DNA from: CAVYUC01 sp963816685
GTDB taxonomy: Bacteria > Bacteroidota > Bacteroidia > Bacteroidales > Prolixibacteraceae
Assembly (NCBI GenBank): GCA_963816685.1
Contig: CAWFMB010000034.1
Location: forward strand, 1 to 64,000
Reading direction: 5' to 3'
DNA: 64,000 nucleotides
Made by a program: the position numbers and the translations under genes
Shown: piece after piece, positions 48,846-59,000 of the stretch
How the letters are laid out: every line of letters begins with the position of its first letter
Position numbering within the stretch: the first letter of the stretch is position 1
Notes under the pieces: generated by a model
What the model saw: only the letters and a program-made list of their open reading frames with translations
Told to the model about the DNA's origin: nothing
Database searches by the model: none

Positions 48846-49805
48846 TTAACTTACTACATTTTCGGGGTTTCCTTCCATAAAAGACTGAAGATTTTTTGCA
48901 GCGATATGGATAAGCCGCTGCCGTGCTTCGAAAGTGGCCCATGCAATGTGTGGTGTAATGTAACAGTTGTCGGCTTTTACCAGCGGATTGTGCGGATCAG
49001 CAGGTTCTGCGGCGAGTACATCCAAACCCGCACCTGCAATTCTGCCTTCATTTAATGCGTCAGCCAAATCCTTTTCGTTAATAAGTGGTCCGCGTCCGGT
49101 GTTCACTAAAAAAGCTGTTGGTTTCATTTTTCTGATGGTTATTTTATTGATGAACCTCGTGTTTTCTTCGTTCAGCGGACAATTAATGCTGATAAAATCG
49201 CTTTCTGAAAGCAGCGTCTCCAAATCCACCTGTTTTGCTGAAATCACTGTTTCCTTTTTACTGCGGTTATGGAAAATTATCCGCATTCCAAAGGCACTTC
49301 CAATTTTCGCCACGGCTTGTCCGATTTGCCCGAATCCAATAATTCCAAGGGTTTTGCCTGCCAGTTCAATCTGCGGGGTTTTGTGGTAACTGAAATCAAT
49401 GCTTTTTGCCCATTCGCCGGCCGATACCGAAGCAGCATGTACCGAAATGTTTTGGGCAAAATTAAGAATGTGGGAGAAAACCATTTGTGCCACTGAAGCA
49501 GTGCTGTATGCCGGAATGTTTGTGACCACGATTCCTGCTTTTTGGGCGGCTTCCAAATCCACCACATTTATTCCGGTGGCGAGTACTCCAATGTAACGCA
49601 GGCCGGGCAACCGGCTGATTACATCCTTGTTGAAAACTACTTTGTTGGTGAGCACAGCGTCCGACCCCAATGATCGTTTAACTGTAAGTTCACCCGGAGT
49701 GCGATCGTATACAGAGAATTTGCCCAGCTTTTCAACTTCATTCCAGCTTAAATCGCCTGGATTAACTGTGTATCCGTCAAGTATTGTTATTTTCATTTGT
49801 TTCAA
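48846..49805 (-). CDS. D-2-hydroxyacid dehydrogenase (glycerate/hydroxypyruvate reductase type)
   Basis: The 319-residue protein contains the NAD-binding motif GIIGFGQIGQAVAKIG (about 148-163). The catalytic Arg lies in VNTGRGPLINEKDL, the Glu in GAGLDVLAAEP and the His in YITPHIAWAT. It would reversibly reduce a 2-keto acid such as hydroxypyruvate. Length and motif order are standard, and the start (MKQMKITILDGYTVNPGDLS) matches relatives annotated as glycerate dehydrogenase. It lies 44 bases downstream of the M28 peptidase on the same strand. Confidence 0.92.
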   Translation of the reverse strand: MKQMKITILDGYTVNPGDLSWNEVEKLGKFSVYDRTPGELTVKRSLGSDAVLTNKVVFNKDVISRLPGLRYIGVLATGINVVDLEAAQKAGIVVTNIPAYSTASVAQMVFSHILNFAQNISVHAASVSAGEWAKSIDFSYHKTPQIELAGKTLGIIGFGQIGQAVAKIGSAFGMRIIFHNRSKKETVISAKQVDLETLLSESDFISINCPLNEENTRFINKITIRKMKPTAFLVNTGRGPLINEKDLADALNEGRIAGAGLDVLAAEPADPHNPLVKADNCYITPHIAWATFEARQRLIHIAAKNLQSFMEGNPENVVS

Positions 49806-49849
49806 TTATAAGGTTGAACTGCTTTTTGTGTGTATATTAAATTTGAAAT

Positions 49850-51409
49850 TTAAGGATTTTTCTCTTTTGATAATCCATTTTGGGCTACTTCGAATCCTGT
49901 TAAATAAGCCAAATCAACAATTCGTTTCATTTTTTCGAAATTGATTCCGGATACTTCATCCGTCACTTTATGGTAATCTGCATGGTACCCGGTTGAAAGA
50001 TTCAAAATCGGTATGCCCTGCCGGTGAAAATGAAACTGATCGCTGCTTCGGAAAAAATATTCGGGCAACGATTTATCAGCCACCAGTTTTAGCTTCGAAC
50101 AAGCCAAACTTGTTATTGTTTCAAGTTCGGGAGAAAAATTGCTGACCAAAGTGAATACTCCATCACTGTCTTTTACAAGTTTTGCTGAGTCTTTCCAAAC
50201 CGAATCCCGAGGTTCATAAACGCGGCCAATCATATCGAGGTTGATACATGCAACAGTTTTTTCAAGGGGAAATGCAGGATTGTCCGCATAATAACCCGAA
50301 CCCAGCATTCCGTATTCCTCACCCGTTACCCACAGAAACAGGATGCTGCGGGGTGGTTTATTTTCAAGGTTCTTATATGCTTTTGCAAGTTCGAGAAGTG
50401 CGGCTGTGCCAGAGCCGTTGTCATCGGCACCATTGTAGATGTTATTTTTTTCATCTTTTCCAAGGTGATCGTAATGTGCCATATACACCACGTATTCATT
50501 CTTCAGCAGGGAGTCGCTTCCTTCGATTACTGCAATCACATTTTTTGCCTGAACCGGTTTTAAATCCCGCTCTGTATTTATTTTCAGGCTGAATTCATTT
50601 ATTGGAAATGAATTGGGTTTCCTGTTTTTGGCAATGGAAGCAAGCAGCTGCCTGTATTTTCTCTTTCCTCCAAATAAAGCACCGGCTGTTTCCGGAATGG
50701 TAACAAACATTGGTTTCGGATTACTGTTTGCTTTTGCAAGGGAGTAGCCCGAATGTTTCATTTTGTGCTGCATCGTATGAAAGGAAATGTTTTTTCTGTC
50801 GTGTAACCCGGTAACTACAACAACGGCTTTGGCCCCTTTTTCAAATGCAGTTTGCACTTTTCTTCGTTCTGCCCGGTAATCTGTAAGCCCGTCTTTTTTA
50901 TTCCGAAATGTTTCAGGTGTTCCGGCCGAAAACAACACCACTTTATCTGAAACATCAATATTGGCAAAATCATCATATTCCTTTAAATTGTCCTTCAGGC
51001 CAAAACCTGCAAAAACTACTGAACCCTGCAACTCAAGCCGTTCAGTTTTCGAATTGGTACAAATAACCGATGGCGTTCTGAATACTTCTGTTTTCTCCGG
51101 ATTTAAAATTGAAAGAAATGAATTTTTGTCCACCGGCTGGTTGGCATGGACGACAAACTCCTGGAAATAACCCTCAACACCGGGTTTTAATCCCATCTCC
51201 ACCACATTTTGTCTAAGATATTCTGCGGTGGAATTTAATCCTGAAGGCATATCAAAGCTCCTTCCCTGCATACTGTCCGATGCAATTATTGAAAGATGAT
51301 GCTTTAAATTCTGCACCGTAATTGCCTTCAGGACGTCTTCCTGTGCTGCTGCTGATTTTAAAATCAGCAGCAAAACCAAAATGATTGTCTGATATTTGTA
51401 TATGTTCAT
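49850..51409 (-). CDS. Exported M28-family zinc aminopeptidase
   Basis: The protein has 519 residues with a signal peptide (MNIYKYQTIILVLLLILKSA). A PA-type insert lies in the first half (VVFAGFGLKDN, GAKAVVVVTG). The M28 metal ligands are in MAHYDHLG (His), NGADDNGSGTAAL (bridging Asp), TGEEYGMLGSGYY (Glu-Glu), INLDMIGR (Asp) and GYHADYHKVTDE (His). It removes N-terminal amino acids from peptides in the periplasm or outside the cell. All ligands are intact. Confidence 0.93.
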   Translation of the reverse strand: MNIYKYQTIILVLLLILKSAAAQEDVLKAITVQNLKHHLSIIASDSMQGRSFDMPSGLNSTAEYLRQNVVEMGLKPGVEGYFQEFVVHANQPVDKNSFLSILNPEKTEVFRTPSVICTNSKTERLELQGSVVFAGFGLKDNLKEYDDFANIDVSDKVVLFSAGTPETFRNKKDGLTDYRAERRKVQTAFEKGAKAVVVVTGLHDRKNISFHTMQHKMKHSGYSLAKANSNPKPMFVTIPETAGALFGGKRKYRQLLASIAKNRKPNSFPINEFSLKINTERDLKPVQAKNVIAVIEGSDSLLKNEYVVYMAHYDHLGKDEKNNIYNGADDNGSGTAALLELAKAYKNLENKPPRSILFLWVTGEEYGMLGSGYYADNPAFPLEKTVACINLDMIGRVYEPRDSVWKDSAKLVKDSDGVFTLVSNFSPELETITSLACSKLKLVADKSLPEYFFRSSDQFHFHRQGIPILNLSTGYHADYHKVTDEVSGINFEKMKRIVDLAYLTGFEVAQNGLSKEKNP

Positions 51410-51538
51410 TTCCGGCAGTACTATTGCGATTCAATATTAGTTAAACAGGTTCAATTATAAAAATTAGTAACAAAAGTGCATTCTTATCTGTTATAAATTA
51501 ACAACCTCAAATGGATTTGAATATTAAATGTTGAAAAG

Positions 51539-53005
51539 ATGAAAAGTAAAAATTTGTTAACCAGGGTTATTTATATTTTGGCAGTTTTTCTGTTGTTTCC
51601 GTCCTGTGCCAAAAATCCGGTAACGGGAAAAAGTCAGCTGATGCTCATGTCGGAATCGCAGGAAATACAAATGGGAAAAGAGTATGACCCGCAGGTAATT
51701 GCTTCATTCGGCCTCTATGAAGATGAGGATTTGTTAAACTTTTTGGTTGAAAAAGGGAAAGAGATGGGAAAGATTTCGCATCGCCCGGAGCTTGAATATC
51801 ATTTCAGGATTTTGGATTCGCCGGTGGTAAACGCATTTGCAGTGCCCGGAGGCTACGTTTATTTTACCCGCGGTATTTTAGCACAGTTTAATAACGAAGC
51901 CGAAATGGCAGGGGTACTCGGTCACGAAATCGGGCACATTGCAGCGCGGCATACGGTGAGTCAGCAAAGTAAACAACAACTCGGACAGTTGCTGCTGATT
52001 GGCGGAATGATTGCTTCTGAAGATTTCAGGCAGTTTGCAGATTATGCAATGCAGGGAATGCAGTTACTTTTTCTGAAGTTTGGACGCGATGCCGAAAGCC
52101 AGTCTGACCGGTTGGGCGTGGAATATTCAACTAAAATAGGTTACGATGCCCACGAAATGGCAGATTTTTTCCATGTGCTGGAACAAATGCAAAATACAGG
52201 CAGCAGTTCGCCTGTGCCTACTTTTTTATCAACTCACCCAAATCCTGCCGACCGTTACGAACAGGTAAATCAAAAGGCAAATGAGTGGCAGGCAGAACTT
52301 CCGAGGGATAATTTTATGGTGAAGGAAAATGAATACCTGCGACTGATTGACGGCATTGTTTATGGCGAAGATCCGCGGCAGGGATATGTTGATGGAAATA
52401 CTTTTTATCATCCGCAACTGAAATTTAAATATCCGGTACCTGCAGGCTGGAAATTGCAGAATGCACCGATGCAGGTTCAAATGGCCCCGCCCGAAGGAAA
52501 TGCAATTATGATATTTTCGCTGGCGCCGCAGGAATCAGCTGATGCCGCAGCACAGGCTACTTTAAAAGATTTGAAACTGAACGTACAGGATATGAAAAAT
52601 ACAAATGTAAACGGAATGCCTGCCATTGCCGCTGTTTCAACGCAAACGGGGCAGAATCAGCAAACCGGACAGGAGCAAACCATTAAAGTTTTATCCTATT
52701 TTATCGAATACGGCGGCAGGGTGTATGTTTTTCACGGAGTGACAAGTGAAGCTGATTTTAACTCCTTTTTCCGCACATTCGAATCAACAATGGTCAATTT
52801 TGATAATTTGAGCGATCCTTCAAAATTAAATGTTAAACCTAAGCGAATCAGGATTAAGGAGGTTCCCCGGACAGCTACAGTTGCTGAAATCCTCCGCTCA
52901 TACAATGTTCCCGAAGAACGTTTGCAGGAAGTGGCTTTGCTGAATAACCGGCAACCCAACGATCAGGTTTCCGCAGGGGAATTGATTAAGATTATTTCGG
53001 AATAA
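51539..53005 (+). CDS. M48-family metallopeptidase lipoprotein with C-terminal LysM-like domain
   Basis: The 488-residue protein begins with a lipoprotein signal (LAVFLLFPSC, Cys about residue 23). The M48 active site is GHEIGHIAARHT (HExxH), with the third zinc ligand in DAESQSDRLGVEY. These match BepA/LoiP-like periplasmic peptidases involved in outer-membrane quality control. A beta-rich middle domain follows, and the last 45 residues (ATVAEILRSYNVPEERLQEV, AGELIKII) look LysM-like, suggesting attachment to peptidoglycan. It is divergent from the M28 gene and directly followed by a hairpin array. Confidence 0.92.
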   Translation: MKSKNLLTRVIYILAVFLLFPSCAKNPVTGKSQLMLMSESQEIQMGKEYDPQVIASFGLYEDEDLLNFLVEKGKEMGKISHRPELEYHFRILDSPVVNAFAVPGGYVYFTRGILAQFNNEAEMAGVLGHEIGHIAARHTVSQQSKQQLGQLLLIGGMIASEDFRQFADYAMQGMQLLFLKFGRDAESQSDRLGVEYSTKIGYDAHEMADFFHVLEQMQNTGSSSPVPTFLSTHPNPADRYEQVNQKANEWQAELPRDNFMVKENEYLRLIDGIVYGEDPRQGYVDGNTFYHPQLKFKYPVPAGWKLQNAPMQVQMAPPEGNAIMIFSLAPQESADAAAQATLKDLKLNVQDMKNTNVNGMPAIAAVSTQTGQNQQTGQEQTIKVLSYFIEYGGRVYVFHGVTSEADFNSFFRTFESTMVNFDNLSDPSKLNVKPKRIRIKEVPRTATVAEILRSYNVPEERLQEVALLNNRQPNDQVSAGELIKIISE

Positions 53006-53007
53006 TC

Positions 53008-53324
53008 GCCCGCGGATGACCGTCGGCATGAAAAAACGCCGACGTTTTTGCTTGCGGATGACTGTCGGCACGAAAAAATGCCGACATTTTTTGTTGCAGA
53101 TGACCGTCGGCATAAAAAAACGCCGACGTTTTTTGTTGCGGATGACCGTCGGCACGAAAAAATGTTGACGAATTTCCTTGCGGATGACCGTCGGCACGAA
53201 AAAACGCCGACATTTTTTGTTGCGGATGACTGTCGGCACGAAAAAATGCCGACGTTTTTTGTTGCAGACGACCGTCGGCATGAAAAAATATCGAAGCGAA
53301 AGCTTGCCGACAGTCGTCCGCGGC
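53008..53324. repeat. Array of seven 42-bp terminator-like hairpin units, flanked by an inverted repeat
   Basis: Seven units of 42 bases follow the M48 stop codon by about two bases. Each reads approximately gaccgtcggcacgaaaaaa, gccgacg, tttttt and ttgcggat, so each is a GTCGGC/GCCGAC stem with A-rich loop and T-run. The left edge (cccgcggatgaccgtcggc) is the reverse complement, with few mismatches, of the right edge (gccgacagtcgtccgcggc), closing the whole array as one large palindrome. Because 42 is a multiple of three, both strands show spurious long frames. Confidence 0.85.
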
Positions 53325-53470
53325 TTTTCTTTTTCAGGTAGTTAGCTGTTTTATGGGATGTAACAAATATGGTTTGTTCCGCTGTTACCGGGCTTTACGA
53401 TAATATTTGCCGTCCCTTGGGACAGGAATATCTGTCGCTCGAAAAAATCAAACCTGTTTATGCACAGGAT

Positions 53471-56002
53471 TTATTTATTCCGCGAAGCAAGATATCCCCA
53501 CACATAAGCCACCTGGCCCAGCGGCCGGTCTATTACATATTCATTCATGGGTACAATCCAAAATACATCGAAAAATGATTCCGATGTTGGCCATTCGGAT
53601 AATTCAGGAAATAAAATCGTATTGATCCTTTTTTCCATGGGAGATCCGGGTTGCGCATAATTTTTAGTCAGCTCAAACGGACCAAATACAGTTATGCCAA
53701 TGGGAGCCGGCTGTCCGGAGTGCTGCGAATCTTCATGCAGTGGATTTTGAACCGCGTTTTCTCCCAGTCCAGTAGTTAAACTCAGGTTCATGGGATTAGC
53801 TCCTGCAACATATAATGTTGACCGCAGAATCGTTTTCAGGTATTTTGAATTTCCCGACAGGTAATGCGCCCTGACAAGTGTTGGATCTGCCGGAATGGTA
53901 TAGCTGGAGGAATAAGCGCCAATGGGTGTTCCGGGTCTGCCGTTTGTAAGTCCGAATGCATTGTTTTCCGATAAAGCAGCAAGTCGATCTGCTTCTGTTA
54001 GCAGTTTATTTTTTGCAGCTTCCTGCGCTTTCCCATCCACCAGTTTTTTATCCAGCCGGGCATAAACAAATGCAGCTTCCGTCCGATTGTTATCCGCGTT
54101 TTGTGTGGAGAGATAAACCTGATGCCAGCGTTTATCATTTGTCAGGCGGTAAAGTTCAACTGCTGCAAGATTCCGTTCTGCCGGAACCACTGCTTTTGCA
54201 CGGCTGGTCACCTGTGAATATTCAGGTGCCGAAATCCATTTATCGTATTCCTTTTCTGACCATTCCATTGCTTTTACCGCGCTTTCTTGCCATAATTGTG
54301 CTTCTTCAAATTTACCAAGCATCTTCAATACATATGATGCACGGGCAGCAACACCTGTATACAAATAGCCCGACCAGTGATCCGGCGCATACGCAAGCAC
54401 AGTTTGGGTTTCCTGCCAGGAAGTACTGCCTTCAATTGGATGTTCCGAAGACTCCACTCCGCCACGGATGCCACCATCGGGCAGTTGCATCCGCCTGTAA
54501 ATATCCAGTCCGAAAAGAGCTTCATCCACAATATCCGGTATGCCATTTCCCGATTCAGGAATATTCAGCACAAGGTTTTTAAAATACTCCGGGTTCATTT
54601 CAAACAATTCGAGGTAAAGCCGGGGCGTAAACAGGTGATTGATTCTTCTGTCCCAGTCGCCTGCATCCATTAAGCCACCCCAGGCTTCCGGAACCAATTC
54701 ATCTGTTTTACCGGCTACAAGGTTGCCAAAGTTGTCCTTGTCGGTTCCCAGGGCATTTAACCCGTTCCCGCTGTTTAAAAGAGAACAGGTGGATTGATAT
54801 ACTTTTACACCATCAGCAGGATGGAAAACGCGGGGCCGCACAAAATCAGTGTAAGGTGGCATTAACGGAATACCACTGCGGTGGTTAAAATGCCCCTTCA
54901 TGGATACTTCGAAAGCCCTTTTCCAGGTATTTTCACTGTCAATACTGAAGGGATAGCCGCAGCCAATTCCTTCCACACATATCCTGTACCGGCCGGGTGT
55001 TTTGAATTCAGTAAAATCAAGGCGGATTAAATCAGCTTTAACATGATTGGTTGCAGAGCCGATACCTTCGGGCGATTCTGCTTTCCACTGCATCAGGCCT
55101 TTGCCTGTAAATACTTTTTCGTTGGTACGGTCATCAACTATGAAAAATTCTATGTTTTCAGGATAACGATATCCGCCGCCATTTCCCATCCAAACCGACA
55201 GGAATGCATTTTTCTCCGGATCATCGGCACGAAAACCGATTTGGGAAACATGAACTGCTTCGCTTCTCACGCGTAACGGATCGTGTACATAATATACCGA
55301 GGACTGTTTCAGTTTCAGTTCGGGCATGGAAATGAGATAGGTCTGGCCCTCTTTTAAAGCCACCGGCAACTCCAGATACATATAGTTTTCGGCTGTTCCC
55401 AGTTGTTTCTGCTCAAATTGCCATGAAGTATCCGTCCAGTCGGTGGGTTTCATTTTGCGCCAGACATGCAGCGGAGAACGTGCTGTGCTGTAATTACCAT
55501 CTCCGGGCGAACTGATGCTGTAAGAGGATTCTTTTTCTGCAATAGCTGTATTCAGATTTTTCCCAACCATTCTTTCATGCAGCGTAAGGGTTTGTCGATC
55601 CTTTCCAACCAAACTGCCCAATTGAAAACCGTTGCGCGTCACGGTCATGTTTCTCTTTTCGCCAAGCGCTGTTTCGCCACCTGTATTAATAACATCAGCA
55701 GGGTCGGCTGTGTAGGGAATCTGGATGCTTGGGATTATTTTTCCGGATTTGATTTCAATGCAAAGTACATTAGGCGCCACAGCAGATACGTGATTAATGG
55801 TTGGCGGGAACTGATCCACTCCGGTGGAAGGTAAAGCTTCTCCTACCTGTGTGGAGAAATCAGGTTTATCATTCACCTGTACTGTTTTTGATGAATTTTG
55901 TACCTGTTGCTGTGAACTTGTTGCCTGTGCTACTCCCTGCTGAGCAATGAGTGCAAAAAAGAGCAGCCAGGATATATTTTTGAAACTTAATTTTTTATGC
56001 AT
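53471..56002 (-). CDS. Exported GH9 endoglucanase-type glycoside hydrolase
   Basis: The protein has 843 residues with a signal peptide (MHKKLSFKNISWLLFFALIA). An N-terminal extension of about 200 residues is followed by a CelD-like Ig domain (VSQIGFRADDPEKNAFLSVW and onward). The GH9 barrel starts near residue 360. The catalytic-base motif is canonical here (GLMDAGDWDRR, D446 and D449), and the acid is E821 in PMNEYVID. GH9 enzymes cleave beta-1,4-glucans, but related exo-acting enzymes on glucosaminides exist, so substrate is open. It lies 28 bases downstream of the GH2 gene and is probably cotranscribed. Confidence 0.9.
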   Translation of the reverse strand: MHKKLSFKNISWLLFFALIAQQGVAQATSSQQQVQNSSKTVQVNDKPDFSTQVGEALPSTGVDQFPPTINHVSAVAPNVLCIEIKSGKIIPSIQIPYTADPADVINTGGETALGEKRNMTVTRNGFQLGSLVGKDRQTLTLHERMVGKNLNTAIAEKESSYSISSPGDGNYSTARSPLHVWRKMKPTDWTDTSWQFEQKQLGTAENYMYLELPVALKEGQTYLISMPELKLKQSSVYYVHDPLRVRSEAVHVSQIGFRADDPEKNAFLSVWMGNGGGYRYPENIEFFIVDDRTNEKVFTGKGLMQWKAESPEGIGSATNHVKADLIRLDFTEFKTPGRYRICVEGIGCGYPFSIDSENTWKRAFEVSMKGHFNHRSGIPLMPPYTDFVRPRVFHPADGVKVYQSTCSLLNSGNGLNALGTDKDNFGNLVAGKTDELVPEAWGGLMDAGDWDRRINHLFTPRLYLELFEMNPEYFKNLVLNIPESGNGIPDIVDEALFGLDIYRRMQLPDGGIRGGVESSEHPIEGSTSWQETQTVLAYAPDHWSGYLYTGVAARASYVLKMLGKFEEAQLWQESAVKAMEWSEKEYDKWISAPEYSQVTSRAKAVVPAERNLAAVELYRLTNDKRWHQVYLSTQNADNNRTEAAFVYARLDKKLVDGKAQEAAKNKLLTEADRLAALSENNAFGLTNGRPGTPIGAYSSSYTIPADPTLVRAHYLSGNSKYLKTILRSTLYVAGANPMNLSLTTGLGENAVQNPLHEDSQHSGQPAPIGITVFGPFELTKNYAQPGSPMEKRINTILFPELSEWPTSESFFDVFWIVPMNEYVIDRPLGQVAYVWGYLASRNK

Positions 56003-56030
56003 TTTATTCGACGTTTAATTTATTGGATTG

Positions 56031-59000
56031 TTAAAATGGTTGTATTGTCAGTGTATATTTTCGCACCCCCGGCATCACGCGGTAGCGCTGCAACTGCCGG
56101 ACAGCCGTTCCGCCAACTCCTGTAACTTCATAGTCCACATTCAAAATGGAATTTGGTGCATCCTGCAACTGGTAGGTGTACATCGCCCGGTCGAGGTTAT
56201 CGGTAGAGTATTTATGCAAACTGAAATTCAGCAAATCATAGCCTTTGATCAACAATCCTTTTCCGTTTTCATCCTGAACTTTCAGCCAGCGCACATCGGT
56301 GCGGTTGCCGTATTCCTGCGGGATAATGTACGGAACATACATATCATCCGCATTGGATTGATACAAACCAACTTTTGCCCCTGTTTTACGGTCAGGGTAG
56401 GTTTCAAACGGACCACGCCCATACCATTCCACGTTGCTGAATGCTTTTGGAAGCTGAAACTGCAGGCCGATTTTTTGCAGCATATCGGGCATTGGGCCAT
56501 GGGGAATGATTTCCTGTTGAAGAACAATCTTCCCGTCGGAGGAAATTATCCAGGTTTCGTTCCGTTCAAAGGAAGGAACATCCCGGTGTTTTGTCATTTT
56601 CAATGCAGGGTCAAGCGACGAATTGGATGAGGCTTTTACGTGAATCGTAACCGAATTACCTGATTTATTTTCGATTTGAATATTGTCCACCTGCTGGATT
56701 AAATCTCTCATGCCGAGGGTGCGTAACTGGTTGTCGATACTGCGGCCAAGGCCGGGCGTGAAATTCCGCTCCGAGAAATTCTGGCTGCCCCAGGGGTCAA
56801 TGTCGTTGGCAAGTGGCGCCCGCCACACCTGGAATGCCGGTCCACCCTCAAGATATTCAGTCCCGTTGTATTGCAGCGATACAAATTGTCCGGTTTGTTT
56901 GTTCAGTTGGTACCTGAAATTTCCGCCGGTAATTTGAATTATTGAATCAAATTCTGCTGTTTCTATGGAATTCTCCTGCTCTATCTGAAGTTCATTAAAT
57001 GATGCCGGTGGAATGTTGAACTGTTCCCATGCAACCTCATGCCCTGCTTCGGCCCAGTTGGTGTTTTCCTTTAACTGAAATGAGATGGTCAGAATTCTCT
57101 CCTCAAAATCACTGTCGCCGAAATAATCAAACGGAACTACAACTTCTTTTGCCTGCTGTGCCGGCAATTCCACATCCAATTTTCCGGATTGAACCACTTT
57201 GCCGTCGGCCGACAACTCCCAGCTTCCGGCCAATTCGCTCAGGTTTTTAAAATGATGGTAATTTGTTATCCTTACAACTCCTTTTTGCGAATTAATCATT
57301 TCGAATTTTACCGGCTGCCCCGATTTTTTTATCTGATAGATTTCAGGTTGAATTTCGCGGTTGGGCCAGATGATTCCGTATGTTCTTCCACCCAGCCCAA
57401 CGGAGTAAAATTCCCCTTCTTTTTTATCGGTTTCAAAATCGAGGGCCAGTATTGCATTGGCGGTGTTCGACTTTAATTCAGAAAGTGAAACGGCATGATT
57501 AAATATCTTCACATCGTCAATAATCATATTCGACATGCGCCCCGAATATTCGCCCTGATCCTGTGATTCTGCCTCACGGCCAATGCAAAGCGGGAAAGGC
57601 GTATGATCAATATTACCGGAGTATTTTCCCCCGGCAACTGCTTTGTCGTCAATATAAAGTTCAATTTTTTCTCCGTCATAAATACCCGCTACATAGTGCC
57701 AGTTGCCGTACCAGTCATCATTTACCCGGGCTTTAATTGAAATACGTTCGCCGCTGTGAATGTAAAACTCCAGGCTTTCCGGTGAATCCATCCGGATACC
57801 GTACTGGTAATTGCCTTTCATGATAAAGGTATTGGCCTGTGGAATTTCAAAAGGTTTCACCCAAAATCCGATGGAAATTTGATTTCCTGTAATATTGAGG
57901 CTGGGGTCGCGGTAAAACTCCACCCAGTCGTCGTGCCCTGAGAACTGCAATCCGCGTCCGTTTTTTCCTTCTGTAAAGACCGGCCGCCCCATGACCTGTC
58001 CGTCATTGTGTTTGGGCGATAAATCCGGAAGAATCCAGCGTGGCGTATTTATGCCGGGGCTAATCCAGTCCCAGATGGCACCACCGGTCAGGCGTGGGTA
58101 TTTGCGGATCAATTCCCAGTATTCATCCATTCCGCCCAACCCGTTTCCGGTTGCAGCAATGTATTCGTCCATATACGATGGCCGCTGATCGTCGGGGGGC
58201 AATACTTTTCCCTCCGCCAGATTTTTAAGCTGCGAAGGAATCCAGTATCGCGGACCCACGATATCTTCAAACGGAATGTAAAATTTATTACCCCCATACA
58301 TCCATGCCGGCCGGCTGGGGTCGATTTCCTTACCGGTTTCAATCACTGCCTTGATATTTTCACCCGGGCCCGATTCGTTTCCGGCGCTCCATACCACCAC
58401 CGATGCGTGGTTACGGTCGCGGTAAACCAGTTTGCGGCTGCGGTCTTTGTACATTTCCGTCCATGCAGGGTCCGAGGAGAGATGAATATTTGAATGGGCT
58501 TCATCGCCCACTTCGGCAAAAATGTAAATGCCCAGTTCATCTGCAAGTTCGGTATATTCAGGCGAAGGCGGGTAATGGCAGGTGCGTACATTGTTAATGT
58601 TGAAGCGCTTCATAATCAGCAAATCTTTCCGCAATGTTTCCACCGGCACTGCCTGTCCGTGTTCGGGATGATGCATGTGGCTGTTTACCCCGTTGAATTT
58701 TACGGGAACACCATTTATCTTCAGAATATTATCGACCAGTTCTACCTCGCGGAACCCGATTTTTTTGGTGAAAGCTTCAACCGTTTTCCCATTTTCATCT
58801 TTTAACTGAAAAAGAATCGTATAAAGATTTGGGAATTCTGCTGACCACTTTTTCGGATTAACCACCAAAGTTGAAAGGGTTACTTTCTTTGTTGAATTTG
58901 CTTCAATCTTGAAATTCGTGGATTGAATCCCGTCGTTCAAAATGGATTGGTTATTTTCATCCAGTACATCAATTTCAAGTGAGAGGGCAGCAGTTGCACT

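Noticed and set aside
53008..53324. CRISPR array
   Set aside because: There are no unique spacers of regular length; each unit is almost wholly conserved and self-complementary, and no cas genes are present.
52898..53341. Tandem-repeat proteins of 97-127 codons on both strands after the M48 gene
   Set aside because: The 42-bp unit is a multiple of three, so open frames arise automatically; the hairpin structure explains the conservation better.
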